DNA of 64,000 bases from Haematobia irritans (lineage: Eukaryota > Arthropoda > Insecta > Diptera > Muscidae), in the NCBI RefSeq assembly GCF_050003625.1, contig NC_134397.1:219294537-219358536 (forward strand). The letters run 5' to 3'. A model generated the notes under the pieces. It had not been told where the DNA came from. It saw nothing but the letters and a program-made list of their open reading frames with translations, and made no database searches. The position numbers and the translations under genes are program-made. Within the stretch, counting starts at the first letter, position 1. Each line of letters starts with the position of its first letter. Below are positions 24,560 through 37,400 of the stretch, piece after piece.

Positions 24560-26910
24560 TACCAAAATTTTATTTCTATAGAAAATTTTTGTCAAAATTG
24601 TATTACTATACAAAATTTTGTCAAAATTGTATTACTATACAAAATTTTGTCAAAATTGTATTACTATACAAAATTTTGTCAAGACTTTATTATTATAGAA
24701 CATTTTGACAAAATTTTATTACTGTAGAAAATTTTGTGAAAATTTTATTACTATACAAGATTTTATTTCTATAGAAAATTTTGTCAAAATTTTATTTCGG
24801 TAAACAATTTTGTGAATATTTTATTACTATACAAAATATTGTCAAGATTTTATTTCTATCGACAATTTTATTAAAATTTTATTTCTACACTGAAAAAAAC
24901 AGTGAACCCACCAAGAAGAAAACTTTCGGTTAATTTTAGAAAATGTTGAATATTTGTAGAAAATTTTAACTAAACAGTATTACTACCGTTGGCATCACGC
25001 CGATGTCATAAAAATAAGTAAATATTTTTCGACAAATTCAAGAAAATTTATTAGACATAACTAAGTTTTTTCACTTGTTAAAAAAAATTTTGTAGTTTGA
25101 AGGAAAAACTTGGAGTTCAAAATTGCAAGAATGTCTTTAGTGACATACGAAGTTCATGATGGACACATTTTTGGCAAAATTTACAAATTTAAAACAATTC
25201 TGAACTATTTTGTGGAAGACACGAATTTAGTTAATCTTTATGCTTCATTTGAGTATATTTTTTCCCCGGGTTTAGTTAATTTAACTAACGTACATAAAAA
25301 ATTATTAGAGTAAAGAAAACTTTCTCCAAACATAATAATTCTATGAACTAAAATAAAGTTAAATTGGTTTTAGTGAAATAGAGAGTTCAATTTTTTTTGA
25401 GTGTATAGAAAATTTTTCCAAAATTTTATTTTTATAGAAAATTTCCCAAAAATTTATTAGTATACAAAATTTTGTCAAGATTTTATTTCTATAGAAAATT
25501 TTGTCAAAATTTTATTTTTATAGAAAATTTCGTCAAAATTTTATTTCTATACACATTTTTTTTCAAGATTTTATTTCTATAGAAAATTTTGTCAACATTG
25601 TATTGCTATAGAAAATTTTGTCAAAATTTTATTTCTATAAACAATTTTGTGAAAATTTTATTACTATACAAAATTTTGTCAAGGTTTTATTTCTATAGAC
25701 AATTTTGTCAAAATTTTATTTCTAAAGAAAATTTTGTCAAAATTTTATTTTTATAGAAAATTTCCCAAAATTTTATTACTATACAAAATTTTGTCAAGAT
25801 TTTATTTTTATAGAAAATTTTGTCAAAATGTTACTTTACAGAAAATTTCGTCAAAATTTTATTTCTATAGAAAATTATTACTATAGGAAATTTTGTCAAA
25901 ATTTTATTACTATAGAAAATTTTGTCAAAATTTTATTACTGTAGAAAATTTTGTGAAAATTTTATTACTATACAAAATTTTGTCAAGATTTTATTTCTAT
26001 AGAAAATTTTTTCAACATTATATTGCTATAGAAAATTTTTCAAAATTTTATTTCTGTAGAAAATTTTTTCAAAATTTTATTTTTATAGAAAATTTCGTCA
26101 AAATTTTATTACTATACCAGATTTTGTCAAGATTTTATTTCTATAGAAAATTTTGTCAAAATTTTATTTCTATAGAAAATTTCGTCAAATTTTATTACTA
26201 TACACAATTTTGTCTAGATTTTGTTTCTATAGAAAATTTTTTATTTTTTATATTTATAGAAAATTTTTATCAAAATTTTATTACTCTACAAGATTTTGTC
26301 AAGATTTTATTTCTATAGAAAATTTTGTCAAAATTTTATTTCTATAGAAAATTTTGTCAAAATTTTATTTTTATAGAAAATTTCGTCAAAATTTTATTTC
26401 TATAGAAAATTTTGTCAAAATTTTATTTCTATAGAAAATTTTGTCAAAATTTTATTTCTATACAAAATTTTGTCAAGATTTTATTTCTGTAAAAAATTTT
26501 GTTAACATTGTATTGCTATAGAAAATTTTGTCAAAATTTTATTTCTATAGAAAATTTTGTCAAAATTTTATTTCTATAGAAAATTTTGTCAAAATTTTAT
26601 TTTTATAGAAAATTTTGTCAAAATTTTATTTCTATAGAAAATTTTGTCGAAATTTTATTTTTATAGAAAATTTCGTCAAATTTTATTACTATACAAAATT
26701 TTGTCAAGATTTTGTTTCTATAGAAAATTTTTTATTTTTTATTTTTATAGAAAATTTTTATCAAAATTTTATTACTCTACAAGATTTTGTCAAGATTTAT
26801 TTTCTATAGAAAATTTTGTCAAAATTTTATTTCTATAGAAAATTTTGTCAAAATTTTATTTTTATAGAAAATTTCGTCAAAATTTTATTTCTATAGCAAA
26901 TTTTGTCAAA
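24560..26910 (+). repeat. ~29-bp minisatellite array in the expanded HINE
   Basis: Many near-identical copies of the TTTTATTTCTATAGAAAA / TTTTGTCA unit, including TATTACTATA variants. Long blocks around 26200-26350 and 26680-26850 are near-duplicates of each other, a sign of higher-order expansion. The MITE at 24888-25403 splits the array. Confidence 0.9.
24888..25403. mobile_element. MITE with CACTGAAAAAAA termini and TA duplication
   Basis: It starts CACTGAAAAAAACAGTGAAC and ends GAGTTCAATTTTTTTTGAGTG, imperfect inverted repeats. TA flanks both ends (24886-24887 and 25404-25405). The 516-bp interior has a 67-codon open frame that matches nothing I know. The TA target and size fit a Tc1/mariner-type MITE. 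Confidence 0.75.
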
Positions 26911-27137
26911 CTGAATTATATACGACCTTTTTTTGGTTTAATATATACCCCATATGGACTAATTTACAATTGAGAAGACGGTGTTAAGAAGATTTAAGAT
27001 ACCTTGCCATCGGCAAGTGTGATCGCATCCCAAGTAATTCGATTGTGGATGACAGCCTTTAGTACAAGTTTCTATGCAATCCATGGTGGAGGGTACATAA
27101 GATTCGCCATGGCCTAACTTACGGCCGTATATACTTG

Positions 27138-28313
27138 TTTCTCTTTACCTTTTAAATTTCAAATGCCAATAAATCTTTATAAAAGTGGTATAAATTGCCA
27201 ACACTTTCCAATCAAAACCTAAATTGACCCTTACAAAAAGATATCAGTCATCCCATAAGCCCTATTTGAAAAATCAAAAGAAACCAAATCATTTTTAAAT
27301 AAACCCCTTTTGACATCCCATGAGTTATTAGATGGCGCCTACATACATATCACTTAACGAACAAAATGTTATGCATCAAATACGATTTGATGTTAAAATC
27401 CCATATGAATACAAGGATTTCTTGATTTATGATATTTATCTTTTGGCACGTAGGTCATAGAGCCAATTACAATTAAGTTTCTTTTAAAAAATGTCGGTAT
27501 TTTAATGAAAGGAAATACAAAACAATAAGTGATATACGCAAATTTATACAGCCTAAGAAGCCAAGTGAGATCGATAGCCACATATAGCCAAGCTATATAT
27601 CTTTTATCGAAATAAATTTCCAATTGATGATTTCAAAGAAATAGAAAAAATTAATCAAATCTAATGTGAAGGACCTCTGCTATTCTCCTTTGAGATGTTG
27701 AGCGATATGCAATATATTCGATCCTAAACTGATGGAATATTTACAGGAATATGTATACAAATTTCTTTAGACTGACGGATAACACACAAAAAATAAAAAA
27801 TATCAAAATATCAATTTTCTTGTCAATACGATTGAAATTATGTTTAAATTTGAGCTAACAACGTAATTTGTAAATACAATTATGATTTTAGTAATATTTT
27901 GTCACATTAGAAACCAATTTTGTTATATCAACAAAAATTTTGTTGAACTTAAAAATTTTCTTTAACAAAAATTATAATATTATTTTGGGTGAAGAATTAA
28001 ATGGTGTATCCATAGGTGTACAAAAATTTCCCACTATAAGATTGAATTTATCTTAAAATTAAAAAAAAAAAACTTAAAGAAAAAGAAAATCTTAGATATT
28101 ATAAAGATCAGGTATTTTAATTATACCTGATCATTATAATATATCCAGATTTCTTTTTTTTAATTTTTTTTTTTTCATTTTTCACTTTACTCTACCATTC
28201 ATTTATAAATATATGCCTTTATATGAGGCCTTATCTATATGTATAAACGTCACTACTTTATGGTAATTGGATTGTATTGATTTTGTTTTTTTTTTCTTTT
28301 TGTCTCTTTGCAG
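27138..28313. other. AT-rich DNA upstream of the first visible calexcitin exon
   Basis: No exon or repeat family can be defined. The last 60 bases are a strong pyrimidine tract ending TTTGTCTCTTTGCAG at 28313, so this is most simply the end of an upstream intron whose first, untranslated exon lies further left. A hairpin is present at 28094-28144. Confidence 0.55.
28094..28144. other. Imperfect hairpin about 170 bp upstream of the coding exon
   Basis: Arms of about 22 bases centred on GATCAGGTAT (28106-28115) and ATACCTGATC (28123-28132), with a 7-base loop. The inner 10 pairs are perfect and the outer A/T-rich part has about two mismatches. A role in splicing or expression is unproven. Confidence 0.65.
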
Positions 28314-28378
28314 TATTTTCTTCGCTTCCTCTTTGATATTTTTTTGCTGTCAACCACAAATAAAAACCCTATATCAAT
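28314..28378 (+). other. 5' untranslated part of the first visible exon
   Basis: A consensus acceptor (polypyrimidine tract then CAG at 28311-28313) lies 65 bases before the start codon. This implies that the exon begins at 28314 with untranslated sequence and that at least one earlier non-coding exon exists upstream. No promoter could be identified. Confidence 0.6.
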
Positions 28379-28436
28379 ATGTCCATCTCTGATTTCCGCA
28401 AAAAGAAGTTGTTGTTCTTGTTCAATGTGTTCTTTG
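28379..28436 (+). CDS. Calexcitin-type EF-hand protein, coding exon 1 (N-terminus)
   Basis: The exon encodes 19 residues plus one base: MSISDFRKKKLLFLFNVFF, then a G that completes the Asp codon in exon 2. The start ATG at 28379 is preceded by ATATCA. The exon ends at a consensus donor, G|GTGAGTAA. Residues 4-19 form the first helix of an EF-hand and align with the DFQ..KILRVFNTFYD region I recall for squid calexcitin. Calexcitins and the related insect sarcoplasmic calcium-binding proteins are cytosolic Ca2+ sensors/buffers of about 190 residues, enriched in neurons and muscle. That role is family knowledge, not seen here. Paralogue identity (calexcitin-1, calexcitin-2 or an Scp) cannot be fixed from 77 residues, so no symbol is given. 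Confidence 0.88.
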
Positions 28437-29664
28437 GTGAGTAATCAATATTTATTTTAATAATATAATTTATTTTATCAATTGATGTTTTAATTATAAA
28501 AATATGAAAATGTCAGTGGTGTGGTATTGCAAAAGATTTTTTCTTGTAAATACAAAGAAGGAAGGTTGAATTATACATCAAAGATAAACTTTTAAAATAT
28601 CTCAATAAAAAAGAGCTTCCAAAAATAGTTTTGCTCTCCAACGTTTTAGGCGAAAGTATTGTAAATTGGCATAATCTTCAATGAAGTTTACATGGACTTG
28701 TTATAGTTGTAAGCGTAGAAAGGCCCTGCAGAAAAAATTTAGATTCTCATAGAATTTTAAACAAGTATATACAGCAGTAAGTTCGGCCGGGCCGAATCTT
28801 AAATACCCACCACCATGAATCAAATATTATTATCAAAAAGTAAAATCGGGAGATCGGGCTATATGGGGACTATGGACCGATACTCACCATTTTTGACACA
28901 CCTCTTTGTGGTTCTAAAATACCTCTAGATTTCCAATTTCAGGCAAATTGGATAACAACTACGAATTATAGTAGCCCAAGAAGTAATATATGGAGATCGA
29001 TCTAAATTGGGGCTATAGCAAAACGTGGACCGATACTCACCAGTTTCGGCGAGCTTCTTTATGGTCATACAATACCTCTAGAGTTCCAATTTCAGGTAAA
29101 TTGGATAAAAGCTACGGTCTGGAGATCGGTCTATATTGAGGCTATATCAAAACATGGACCGATACTCACAAGTTTTGGCCCACTTCTTTATAGTCCTAAA
29201 GAACCTTTAGATTTCCAATTTCAGGTAAATTGCATAACAACTACGATTTATATAAGCCCGAGAAGTAATATCTGGAGATCGGTCTATATTGAGGCTATAT
29301 CAAAACATGGACCGATACTCACCATTTTTGGCCCACCTCTTCATAAAACATCTAAATTGGAGCTAAAGCAAAACACGAACCGATACTCACAGTTGTTTGC
29401 ACACTTCTCTATGGACCTAAAATAACTCTAGGTTTTCAATTTCAGGAGAATTGGATAAAAACTACGGATTCTAGAAGCCCAAGAATAAAATATGGTGATC
29501 GGTCTATATGGGGGCTATACCAAAACATGGGCCGATACTCACGATACTTGACACACCTCTTTATGTTTCAAAAGTACCTCTAGATTTCCAATTCATGGTT
29601 TCTATAAGCCCAAGAAGTAAACTCGGGAGATCAATCTTTATGGGGGCTATACCAGAACATGAAC

Positions 29665-31548
29665 CAGGGCTGCCAATTTTGCCGATTTATCGGCATTTCG
29701 AAGATTTTTTAGTCAAAAAATAGCAAATGCCGATTTTTCGATTTTTGCCCCAAAAATGACGATATTAGCTCGGTTAAAAAATTTGGACTAGAAACGGTTC
29801 GTTTACACAATTAGAGCCAGCAAATGAGAGAATTCAATTGAAAATAGTAAGATAGAGAAATTGCAAGTTTTTGCTAGAGATTTCACACATGTAGGAGATA
29901 TACCTCATTTTATCTTACATTTACAGTGTTATTATCACGGTTATCACTCTTGCCAAAAATATACCAACAAAATATGAAGAAAATTTTATCAAAAATCTAC
30001 CAAATTACAAAAATATCTTGAAGTTGTTGATCAAATGGTTAGTATATATCAAAATTTTGTTTTATACGAAAGAAATGTTTAATATGGAATTTATAGAAAA
30101 TTTTGTTAACATTTTATTTCTACAGAAAATGTTGTCAAAATTTTATTTCTATAGAAAATTTTGTCAGAATTTTATTTCTATAGAAAATTTTGTCAGAATT
30201 TTATTTCTATAGCAAATTTTGCAAAATTTTATTTCTATAAAAAGTTGTTCAAGTTTTATTTCAATCGTAAATTTTGGCAAAATTTTATTTGTATAGAAAA
30301 TTTTGTCAAAATTTTATTTCTATAGAAAATGTTGTCGAAATTTTATTTCTATAAAAAATTTTGTCAAAATTTTATTTCTATAAAAAATTTTGTCAAAATT
30401 TTATTTCTATAAAAAATTTTGTCAAATCTTTATTTCTATAGAAAATTTTGTCAAATCTTTACTTCTATAGAAAATTTTGTCAAAATGTTATTTCTACAGT
30501 AAATTTTGTCAAAATTTAATTTCTGTATAAAATTTTGTCAAAATTTTATTTCTACAGAAAATTTTGTCAAAATTTAATTTCTGTAGAAATTTTTGTCAAA
30601 ATTTTATTTCTATAGAAAATTTTGTCAAAATTTTATTTCTATAGAAAATGTTGTCAAAATTTTATTTCTATAAAAAATTTTGTCAAAATTTTATTTCTAT
30701 AAAAAATTTTGTCAAATCTTTATTTCTATAGAAAATTTTGTCAAAATTATATTTGTATAGAAAGTTTTGTCAAAATTTTATTTCTATAGAAAATTTTGTC
30801 AAATCTTTATTTCTATAGAAAATTTTGTCAAATCTTTATTTCTATAGAAAATTGTGTCAAAATTGTATTTCCATAGAAAATTTTGTCAAAATTTTATTTC
30901 TATAAAAAATTTTGTCAACATTTTATTTCTATAGAAAACTTTCTCAAGCCTTTATATCTGTAGAAATTTTTTGCACATTTTTATTTCTATAGAATATTCT
31001 TGCAAACATTTATTTCTATAGAACATTTTTGGCAATTATTTTCTATAGTAAATTTTTGCAAAAATGTATTTTTATGAACATTTTTGCAAAACTATATTTC
31101 TAAGAAAATTTTGCAAAATTTTATTTTTAATAAAATTTTTGCAAATTGTCAAATTTTGGAAAATCGGGCAACACATATGTAAATATTGAAGATCTTTATT
31201 TTTATTTTTAAATAAAAAACTTACTGAATTAAAACTATATATTAAAAAATATTTTTTATATTATTTTTGGTATTGCAGGCATTGCATTGCATAAACATGT
31301 TTTTTTATTTTGTTTTTATACAAGACTGAATTCATTATGATTTTGTTGTTAATATGCATAGTTGTGTTAATTTTCTGTTCTTTATATGAAATAAATATTT
31401 TTGTTTTTAACCATAAATTTAGTTTGGTTTTAATATTATTAACATTGCAGATTTTTTTTTTTTACGATTTTTAAAATGGAAGTGACGATTATGACGATTT
31501 TTTCGGAAAAAACTGACGATTATTCTTGAAATTTTATTGGCAGCCCTG
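29665..31548. mobile_element. hAT-like element with CAGGGCTGCCAA termini carrying a minisatellite
   Basis: It starts CAGGGCTGCCAATTTTGCCG and ends ATTTTATTGGCAGCCCTG. The terminal 11-12 bases are inverted repeats of hAT type. The flanks are ACATGAAC (29657-29664) and ACATGGAC (31549-31556), a 7/8 match for an 8-bp target duplication, and the HINE sequence ACATGGACCGATAC is resumed. Inside are GACGATT motifs near both ends, a relic of the leader (GGTTATCACTCTTGCCAAAA, 29940-29959) and a minisatellite (about 30080-31150). There is no transposase. Confidence 0.8.
30080..31150 (+). repeat. ~29-bp minisatellite array inside the hAT-like element
   Basis: About 35 copies of the same unit found in the HINEs (TTTTATTTCTATAGAAAA / TTTTGTCA), with ATAAAAAATTTTGTCA and TCAAATCTTTATTTC variants arranged in repeated blocks. 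It degenerates to the right (GCAAACATTTATTTC types). Confidence 0.9.
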
Positions 31549-31955
31549 ACATGGACCGATACTATCAATTTTTGGCACACCTCTTTGTGGTCCTAAAATA
31601 CCTCTAGATTTCCAATTTCAGGCAATTTGCATAAAAACTACGGTTTCTATAAACCCAAGACCTCAAATCGGGAGGGCAGTTTGTATGGGGAATATATCAA
31701 AACCTGGACCGATATAGCCCATCTTCTAACATGACCTGTCTGCAGTCAAAATATGAGTTTGTGCAAAATTTCAGCACGATTGCGTTATTATTGAAGACTG
31801 TAGCGTGATTACAACAGTCAGACAGACAGCCAGACAGACGGACATGGTTATATCGCCTTAGAATTTCTCCCTGATCGGAAATCGATATTTCGATGTGTTA
31901 CAAACGGAATGACAAACTTATTATGCCCCCATCACCATTCTATGGTGGTATGTAT

Positions 31956-34474
31956 AAAAAAAACTGTTGTAATGGTGGTGCGTATACGTTATCGATCATT
32001 CCATAGAGCAACACTCATACGCTACAGTGTACTTGAAATTCCTTAAAATCGCAATAAAGCCCTCATTTTTGGTGCAACTATTACTGGAACTAAATTCTTC
32101 AGGCATCTTCAACCTTCTCCTCCTGTACGCCTACAACCATTTGTTGACTCTAATTTTATAATATCCTTTCTACAAAATACCCCTAATACTTGCCATTTAA
32201 CAAAATAGGCTTTATTCTATGACTTTTTGGCACAGACAATATTTATTAACTGCATTATTCTTTTAACAAATGTTGGACTACTAGCATTGTCTTGAAATGT
32301 AGACTACCTCCTTTCTGCGATTGGCTCTCCATTTGGCTACCATCCAACAAAGAAAGAAAAAAGGCGAACAATTTGAACTACTATTTTGTTTGGTAATAGA
32401 TTTATGGTATTACAGATAAACATGTAATTTGTAGGAACACATTTGTTCGACTACTTCAAATTGAAAGAAATGACAAAATCAGAATTCTACAAAACCTAAC
32501 GAGCAGAAAAACCAAATACACACCAAAAAAAGTAAATAAATTTTATCTCAAACAATCAAGGCCGGAAATAGCAGAACTAAAGACTCGGGAGCAGAGATAG
32601 GTAGATGGTCAGATGGTGTATATATATACTGAAATGCCATGGAGAAAATAATTTCCGGTTTTCTATAAGAAACGGACAATGTTATAGGAATTTCAAGATT
32701 TGTTTTTTCCTATCTTCTTTACTCTTGAATCCTGTTTGTGGCTGTGAATTCAGACAACTGCTGCGCTCACTTACTACAAACTCATAACACAAACACACAC
32801 ACCTATGCATGTTTCATATACTCCTTTACTTTCATATAAGCCATAACCCCCTTTGGACAGTATACTACATTCGGTCCATGTCTGTGTGTGTGCGGATATA
32901 GCCTTTGTGTATGTTTATGGATAAACTGTCATTCACAGGAAATCCATTGGAAACCACAATGTTGAACTATCGGGGGAAATTAAATTAACTTAAACTCTGA
33001 CCACAATGAGAAAATTTCCATGCATTGTGAACTAAATTCCCTGCCATTTTGCCAATTAATGTGTGTATCGATAAATTATTAATTCCACATCTGCGACTAT
33101 GAATTTCATTATATTATGTTGGGTGGACATTGACAAAGGACCTTGCTAAAGCTATCTGAGTGTTCAAGTGCGTCTGATTATTAGATAAATGACATTTGTG
33201 TGCCCACATATTATGATGGTGATGATGTCGTTACATGTGTCCGCATATTTGTAACACCTAATGAGCCATACTGGTAATTCACAGTCCACATTATTTGCAA
33301 ATGTATTATGCCATTGTGTTAAGTACAATGATTATTGCATTAACTGAACCCGAAGCATCAGCTGCCATGACATGGATATGAAATTCGGCGAAAGTACTAA
33401 TTTATTGGTCAACATCATTTAGAGAATTTCCATTTAAAAATTCCATCAAATGGTATTTATAGAAAAACTATATTTTCTAAATTGAAGCAACATGGTATTC
33501 AAGGTCTCTGTATGTTAAATTATTAAATTTCGAATAAAACTTTCACTTTCGAATAACAGAAAAACGTACAATCTAATTGGAACATTTATGGATGTATCTA
33601 TAGTTTGGCGTTTAAATAGTGAGCTCACAAGTACCATACATGAGTACAATGTTTAAATGAATAACATTTTTAAGAAAAATCGTCTTAATCATAATGAAAA
33701 CATAATCCTTCTAAACTACTTGGCATACGTTTACCAATTACTTAAAAATTCATCTAACAAACTATGCATATTACCCCAAAATACATATTTTCATTTTATA
33801 TTTAATAATCCAGCATCTATTCTTGCCAAATTATTTCACCAAAGAAGCAATAACTTAGCTTGCAAAGACTGTTGATGGCATATGCCTTCATTTAATTTGC
33901 CTTGAAATATTACCCAAATTTTCTATATGGCTCAGAACAGTCCAAGTCCTCAATAAAGTAAAGGTTAGCTGGACATTGGAGTGTTCAATGAAGCACAAAT
34001 TATATATAAGTCTATTCAATAATAGATAGATTTATGAATGCTTGAAGCCATAATGGTATGTAACAATAATAAATCTCTGCATATGCCTATAAGTATGCAA
34101 CAAAAATTTTTGTTTGCATTTTTTTTTTTGTACCTTAAAACCATAATTTTATGGAATTTTAAGAATATTACAAACGAACCTGTATTGGGTGAATTGAAGT
34201 TCATTGTTAGTAATTGTAAGAGTTCTAGTAAATTTTAATAGAATCTCTAAAAATCAAATTTTACTTAAATTTCCTTTAAATACACACAAAAAAATTTTGG
34301 GGTTTTCATTATACAAAAAAAAAACATTGTAAAAATAAAGAAATTATAGGCTGCAACACCCTCTATTTGATACCTTTATTACCATTGTGCTACCTTTTAT
34401 AATTTTTTTATAGTCATTAGTTTTCGTAAATTCTGATCCCTAATCCCTTACAGATGTGATTACCATAAATCGCA
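31956..34474. other. Intronic DNA, no gene seen
   Basis: Mostly non-repeat sequence with a few CA/TG-rich tracts. Open frames (32605-32787, 33657-33875, 34016-34238) have no recognisable domain. It lies within calexcitin intron 1. Confidence 0.5.
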
Positions 34475-37400
34475 AAATTTTCTATATAAATAAAATTTTG
34501 GCAAAATTTTCTCTAGAAATAAAATATTGACAAAATTTTCAATAGAAATAAAATATTCACAAAGTTTTCTAGAAAAAATAAAATTTTATAGAAATTTTTT
34601 TGTAGAAATAAATTTTCACAAAATATCTATAAAAATAAATTTTTCTATAGAAATAAAATTTTGTGTAGAAATAAAATTTTGACAAAATTTTCTGAAGAAA
34701 TAAAGTTTTAGCAAAATTTTATATCGAAATAAAATATTAACAAAATTTTTTATAGAAATAAAATTTTGGCAAAATTTTTTATAGGAATAAAAATTTGACA
34801 AAATTTTCTATAGAAATAAAATGTTGATAACATTTTCTCTCTAAACGAAATTTTGACAATATTTTTAAAGAGATAAAATTTTGACAAAAATTTCTATAGA
34901 AATAAAATTTTGACAAAATTTTCTATAGGAATAAAATTTTGACAAAATTTGCTATTGAAGTGAAATTTTTACAAAATTTTCTATAGGAATAAAATTTAAA
35001 AAAATTGTTAAAGAGATAAAATTTTGATAAAACTTTCTATAGAGAAAAATTGCAAAATTTTCTATGGAAATAAAATTTTTACAAAATTTTCTATAGACAT
35101 ACAATTTTTAGAAAATTTTCTATAAAAATAAAATTTTGACAAAATTTTTATAGAAATAAAATTTTGACAAAATTTTCTATAAAAATAAAATTTTGACAAA
35201 ATTTTATATCGAAATAAAAGTTTAACGAAATTTTCTATAGAAATGAAATTTTGACAAAATTTTCTATTGAAATAAAATTTTGACAAAGTTTTCTATAGAA
35301 ATAAAATTTTAACAAAATTTTCTATAGAAATAACAATTTGACAAAATTTTTTTAGAAATACATTTTTGACAAAATATTCAATAGAAATAATTTTTTTGGC
35401 ACAATTTTCTAGAGAAATAACAATTTGACAAAATTTTTTATAGAAATAAATTTTTCCATTTGTTTTGTTTTGTTATTGTTGGTTTTGTTCTTTAAGCATT
35501 GTTGTTGTTTTTTATTGCAGCTTAAAACCATACATTGACTAAACTACAAGTGTAGCTTAACCAACAGAGGAAAAGAATGTTTGTCAAATTTATTTGGGCA
35601 AAGCCCTATAGACTGCAAGATGGTTGGATGGACGCACGTTTCGGAATTACCACATTCCTCATCAGCATCCTCTACTTGCAGCAAAACTATCAACCAATTA
35701 TCAGAATAAATTCAGGCAGTTTATTAAACCCAACAAAAACCACACTTGAACCCTCCGAAAAAAGGTTTTACATTGATAGCCGGCTTATGCCGAAATAAAT
35801 TCGAAACAAACATATCTCTTTTCCTATGCCACTGTCAAATCATCGATTTGAATTCACATGGCTGGGTTTATTTTGAGCGTGCCTCCTCTTCTTTTTCCAT
35901 TTGTTTTGTTTTGTTATTGTTGGTTTTGTGAAATAAATTTTTGACAAAATTTTCAATAGAAATAATTTTGTTTGGCACAATTTGCTAGAGAAATTAAAAT
36001 TGGACAAAATTTGCTGTAGAAATAAAATTTTTTACAAAATTTTCTATAGAAAGAAAATTTTCTATAGAAAGAAAATTTTCTATAGAAATAAAATTTTTAC
36101 AAAATTTTGTATAGAAATAAAATTTTGTGTAGAAATAAAATTTTGACAAAATTTTCTGAAGAAATAAAGGTTTAGCAAAATTTTCTATCGAAATAAAATA
36201 TTAACAAAATTTTTTTATAGAAATAAAATTTTGGCAAAATTTTTTATAGATATAAAAATTTGACAAAATTTTCTATAGAAATAAAATGTTGGCAAACGTT
36301 TATATAGAAATAAAATGTTGATAACACTTTCTCTCGAAGCGAAATTTTGACAATATTTTTAAAGAGATAAAATTTTGACAAAAATTTCTATAGAAATAAA
36401 ATTTTGACAAAATTTTCTATAGGAATAAAATTTTGACAAAATTTGCTATTGAAGTGAAATTTTTACAAAATTTTCTATAGGGAAAAATTGAAAAATTTTC
36501 TATGGTAATAAAATTTTGACAAAATTTTCTATAGACATACAATTTTTAGAAAATTTTCTATAGAAATAAAATTTTGACAGAATTTTCTATAAAAATACAA
36601 TTTTGACAAAATTTTTATAGAAATTAAATTTTGACAAAATTTTCGATAGAAATAACAATTTGACAAAATTTTTTTAAAAATACATTTTTGACAAAATATT
36701 CAATAGAAATATTTTTTTTGGCACAATTTTCTAGAGAAATAACAATTTGACAAAATTTTTTATAGAAATAAATTTTTGACAAAATTTTCTATTGAAATAA
36801 AATTTTTGACAAAATTTTCTATAGAAATAAAATTTTAACAAAATTGTAGAGCAAGTATATTAAAATATTTCTTTTTTTTCTATTAAATTATCAAATTGAA
36901 AATATATGTTGTTTTAGGTTATTGAATTAGATAATCTTCTGCATGCATGTTCATTTTCAACAATATTTGACTTTTGTTTAATTTCATATAAAGGTCTTTA
37001 ACCTGTTTTTGCCTTTAATAATATGTATCTTAAATGACATAGCTTATATTGCCAGCCAGTGTCTCATTTGTTGTAATATCTACTGTGATAAAATCTCATT
37101 AAATGAATTGTATTTAAAAATCAAATTAATAAAGAAGAATTTGAAAAATGAATGACAAAATTTTCAATAGAAATAATTTTGTTTGGCACAATTTTCTAGA
37201 GAAATAAAAATTCGACAAAATATTCTGTAGAAATAAAATTTTGACAAAATTTTCTATAGAACGAAAATTTTCTATAGAAATAAATAAAATTTTGACAAAA
37301 TTTTCTATAGAAATAAAATTTTTACAAAATTTTGTATAGAAATAAAATTTTGACGGAATTTTCTATAAAAGTAAATTTTTGACAAAATTTTCTGTAGAAA

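Larger units (their letters stand above)
23021..27137 (+). mobile_element. Expanded HINE, subfamily A (4.1 kb)
   Basis: The 5' arm starts ATACCCTCCACCATAGGATG and the 3' arm ends CGGCCGTATATACTTG, with T residues on both flanks. Between them are about seven 153-bp units, a foreign segment (about 24098-24293), and an enlarged minisatellite (24560-26910) interrupted by a MITE at 24888-25403. It is much longer than the 1.4-1.9 kb copies, entirely through central growth and insertion. Confidence 0.8.
28772..31955 (-). mobile_element. HINE, subfamily B, interrupted by a hAT-like element
   Basis: Left end CAAGTATATACAGCAGTAAG with palindrome TTCGGCCGGGCCGAA. Right end holds the GACAGACGGACATGG block, TTTCGATGTGTTACAAACGG and ACCATTCTATGGTGG. 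On the minus strand this is the same order as subfamily A. Tandem units contain GATCGGTCTATATGGGGGCT, ATGGACCGATACTCACC and ACCTCTAGATTTCCAATTTC. The unit is about 153 bp, as in subfamily A. The 29665-31548 insertion splits it. Confidence 0.75.

Noticed and set aside
25110..25313. 67-codon open frame inside the CACTGAAAAAAA MITE
   Set aside because: It lies entirely within a short non-autonomous element and matches no transposase motif.
25893..26318. Open frames rich in Phe, Tyr, Lys and Asn through the ~29-bp minisatellite (also at 21687, 54005-56589, 35062-35286)
   Set aside because: Three 29-bp units equal 29 codons without a stop, so the frames are a by-product of the array.
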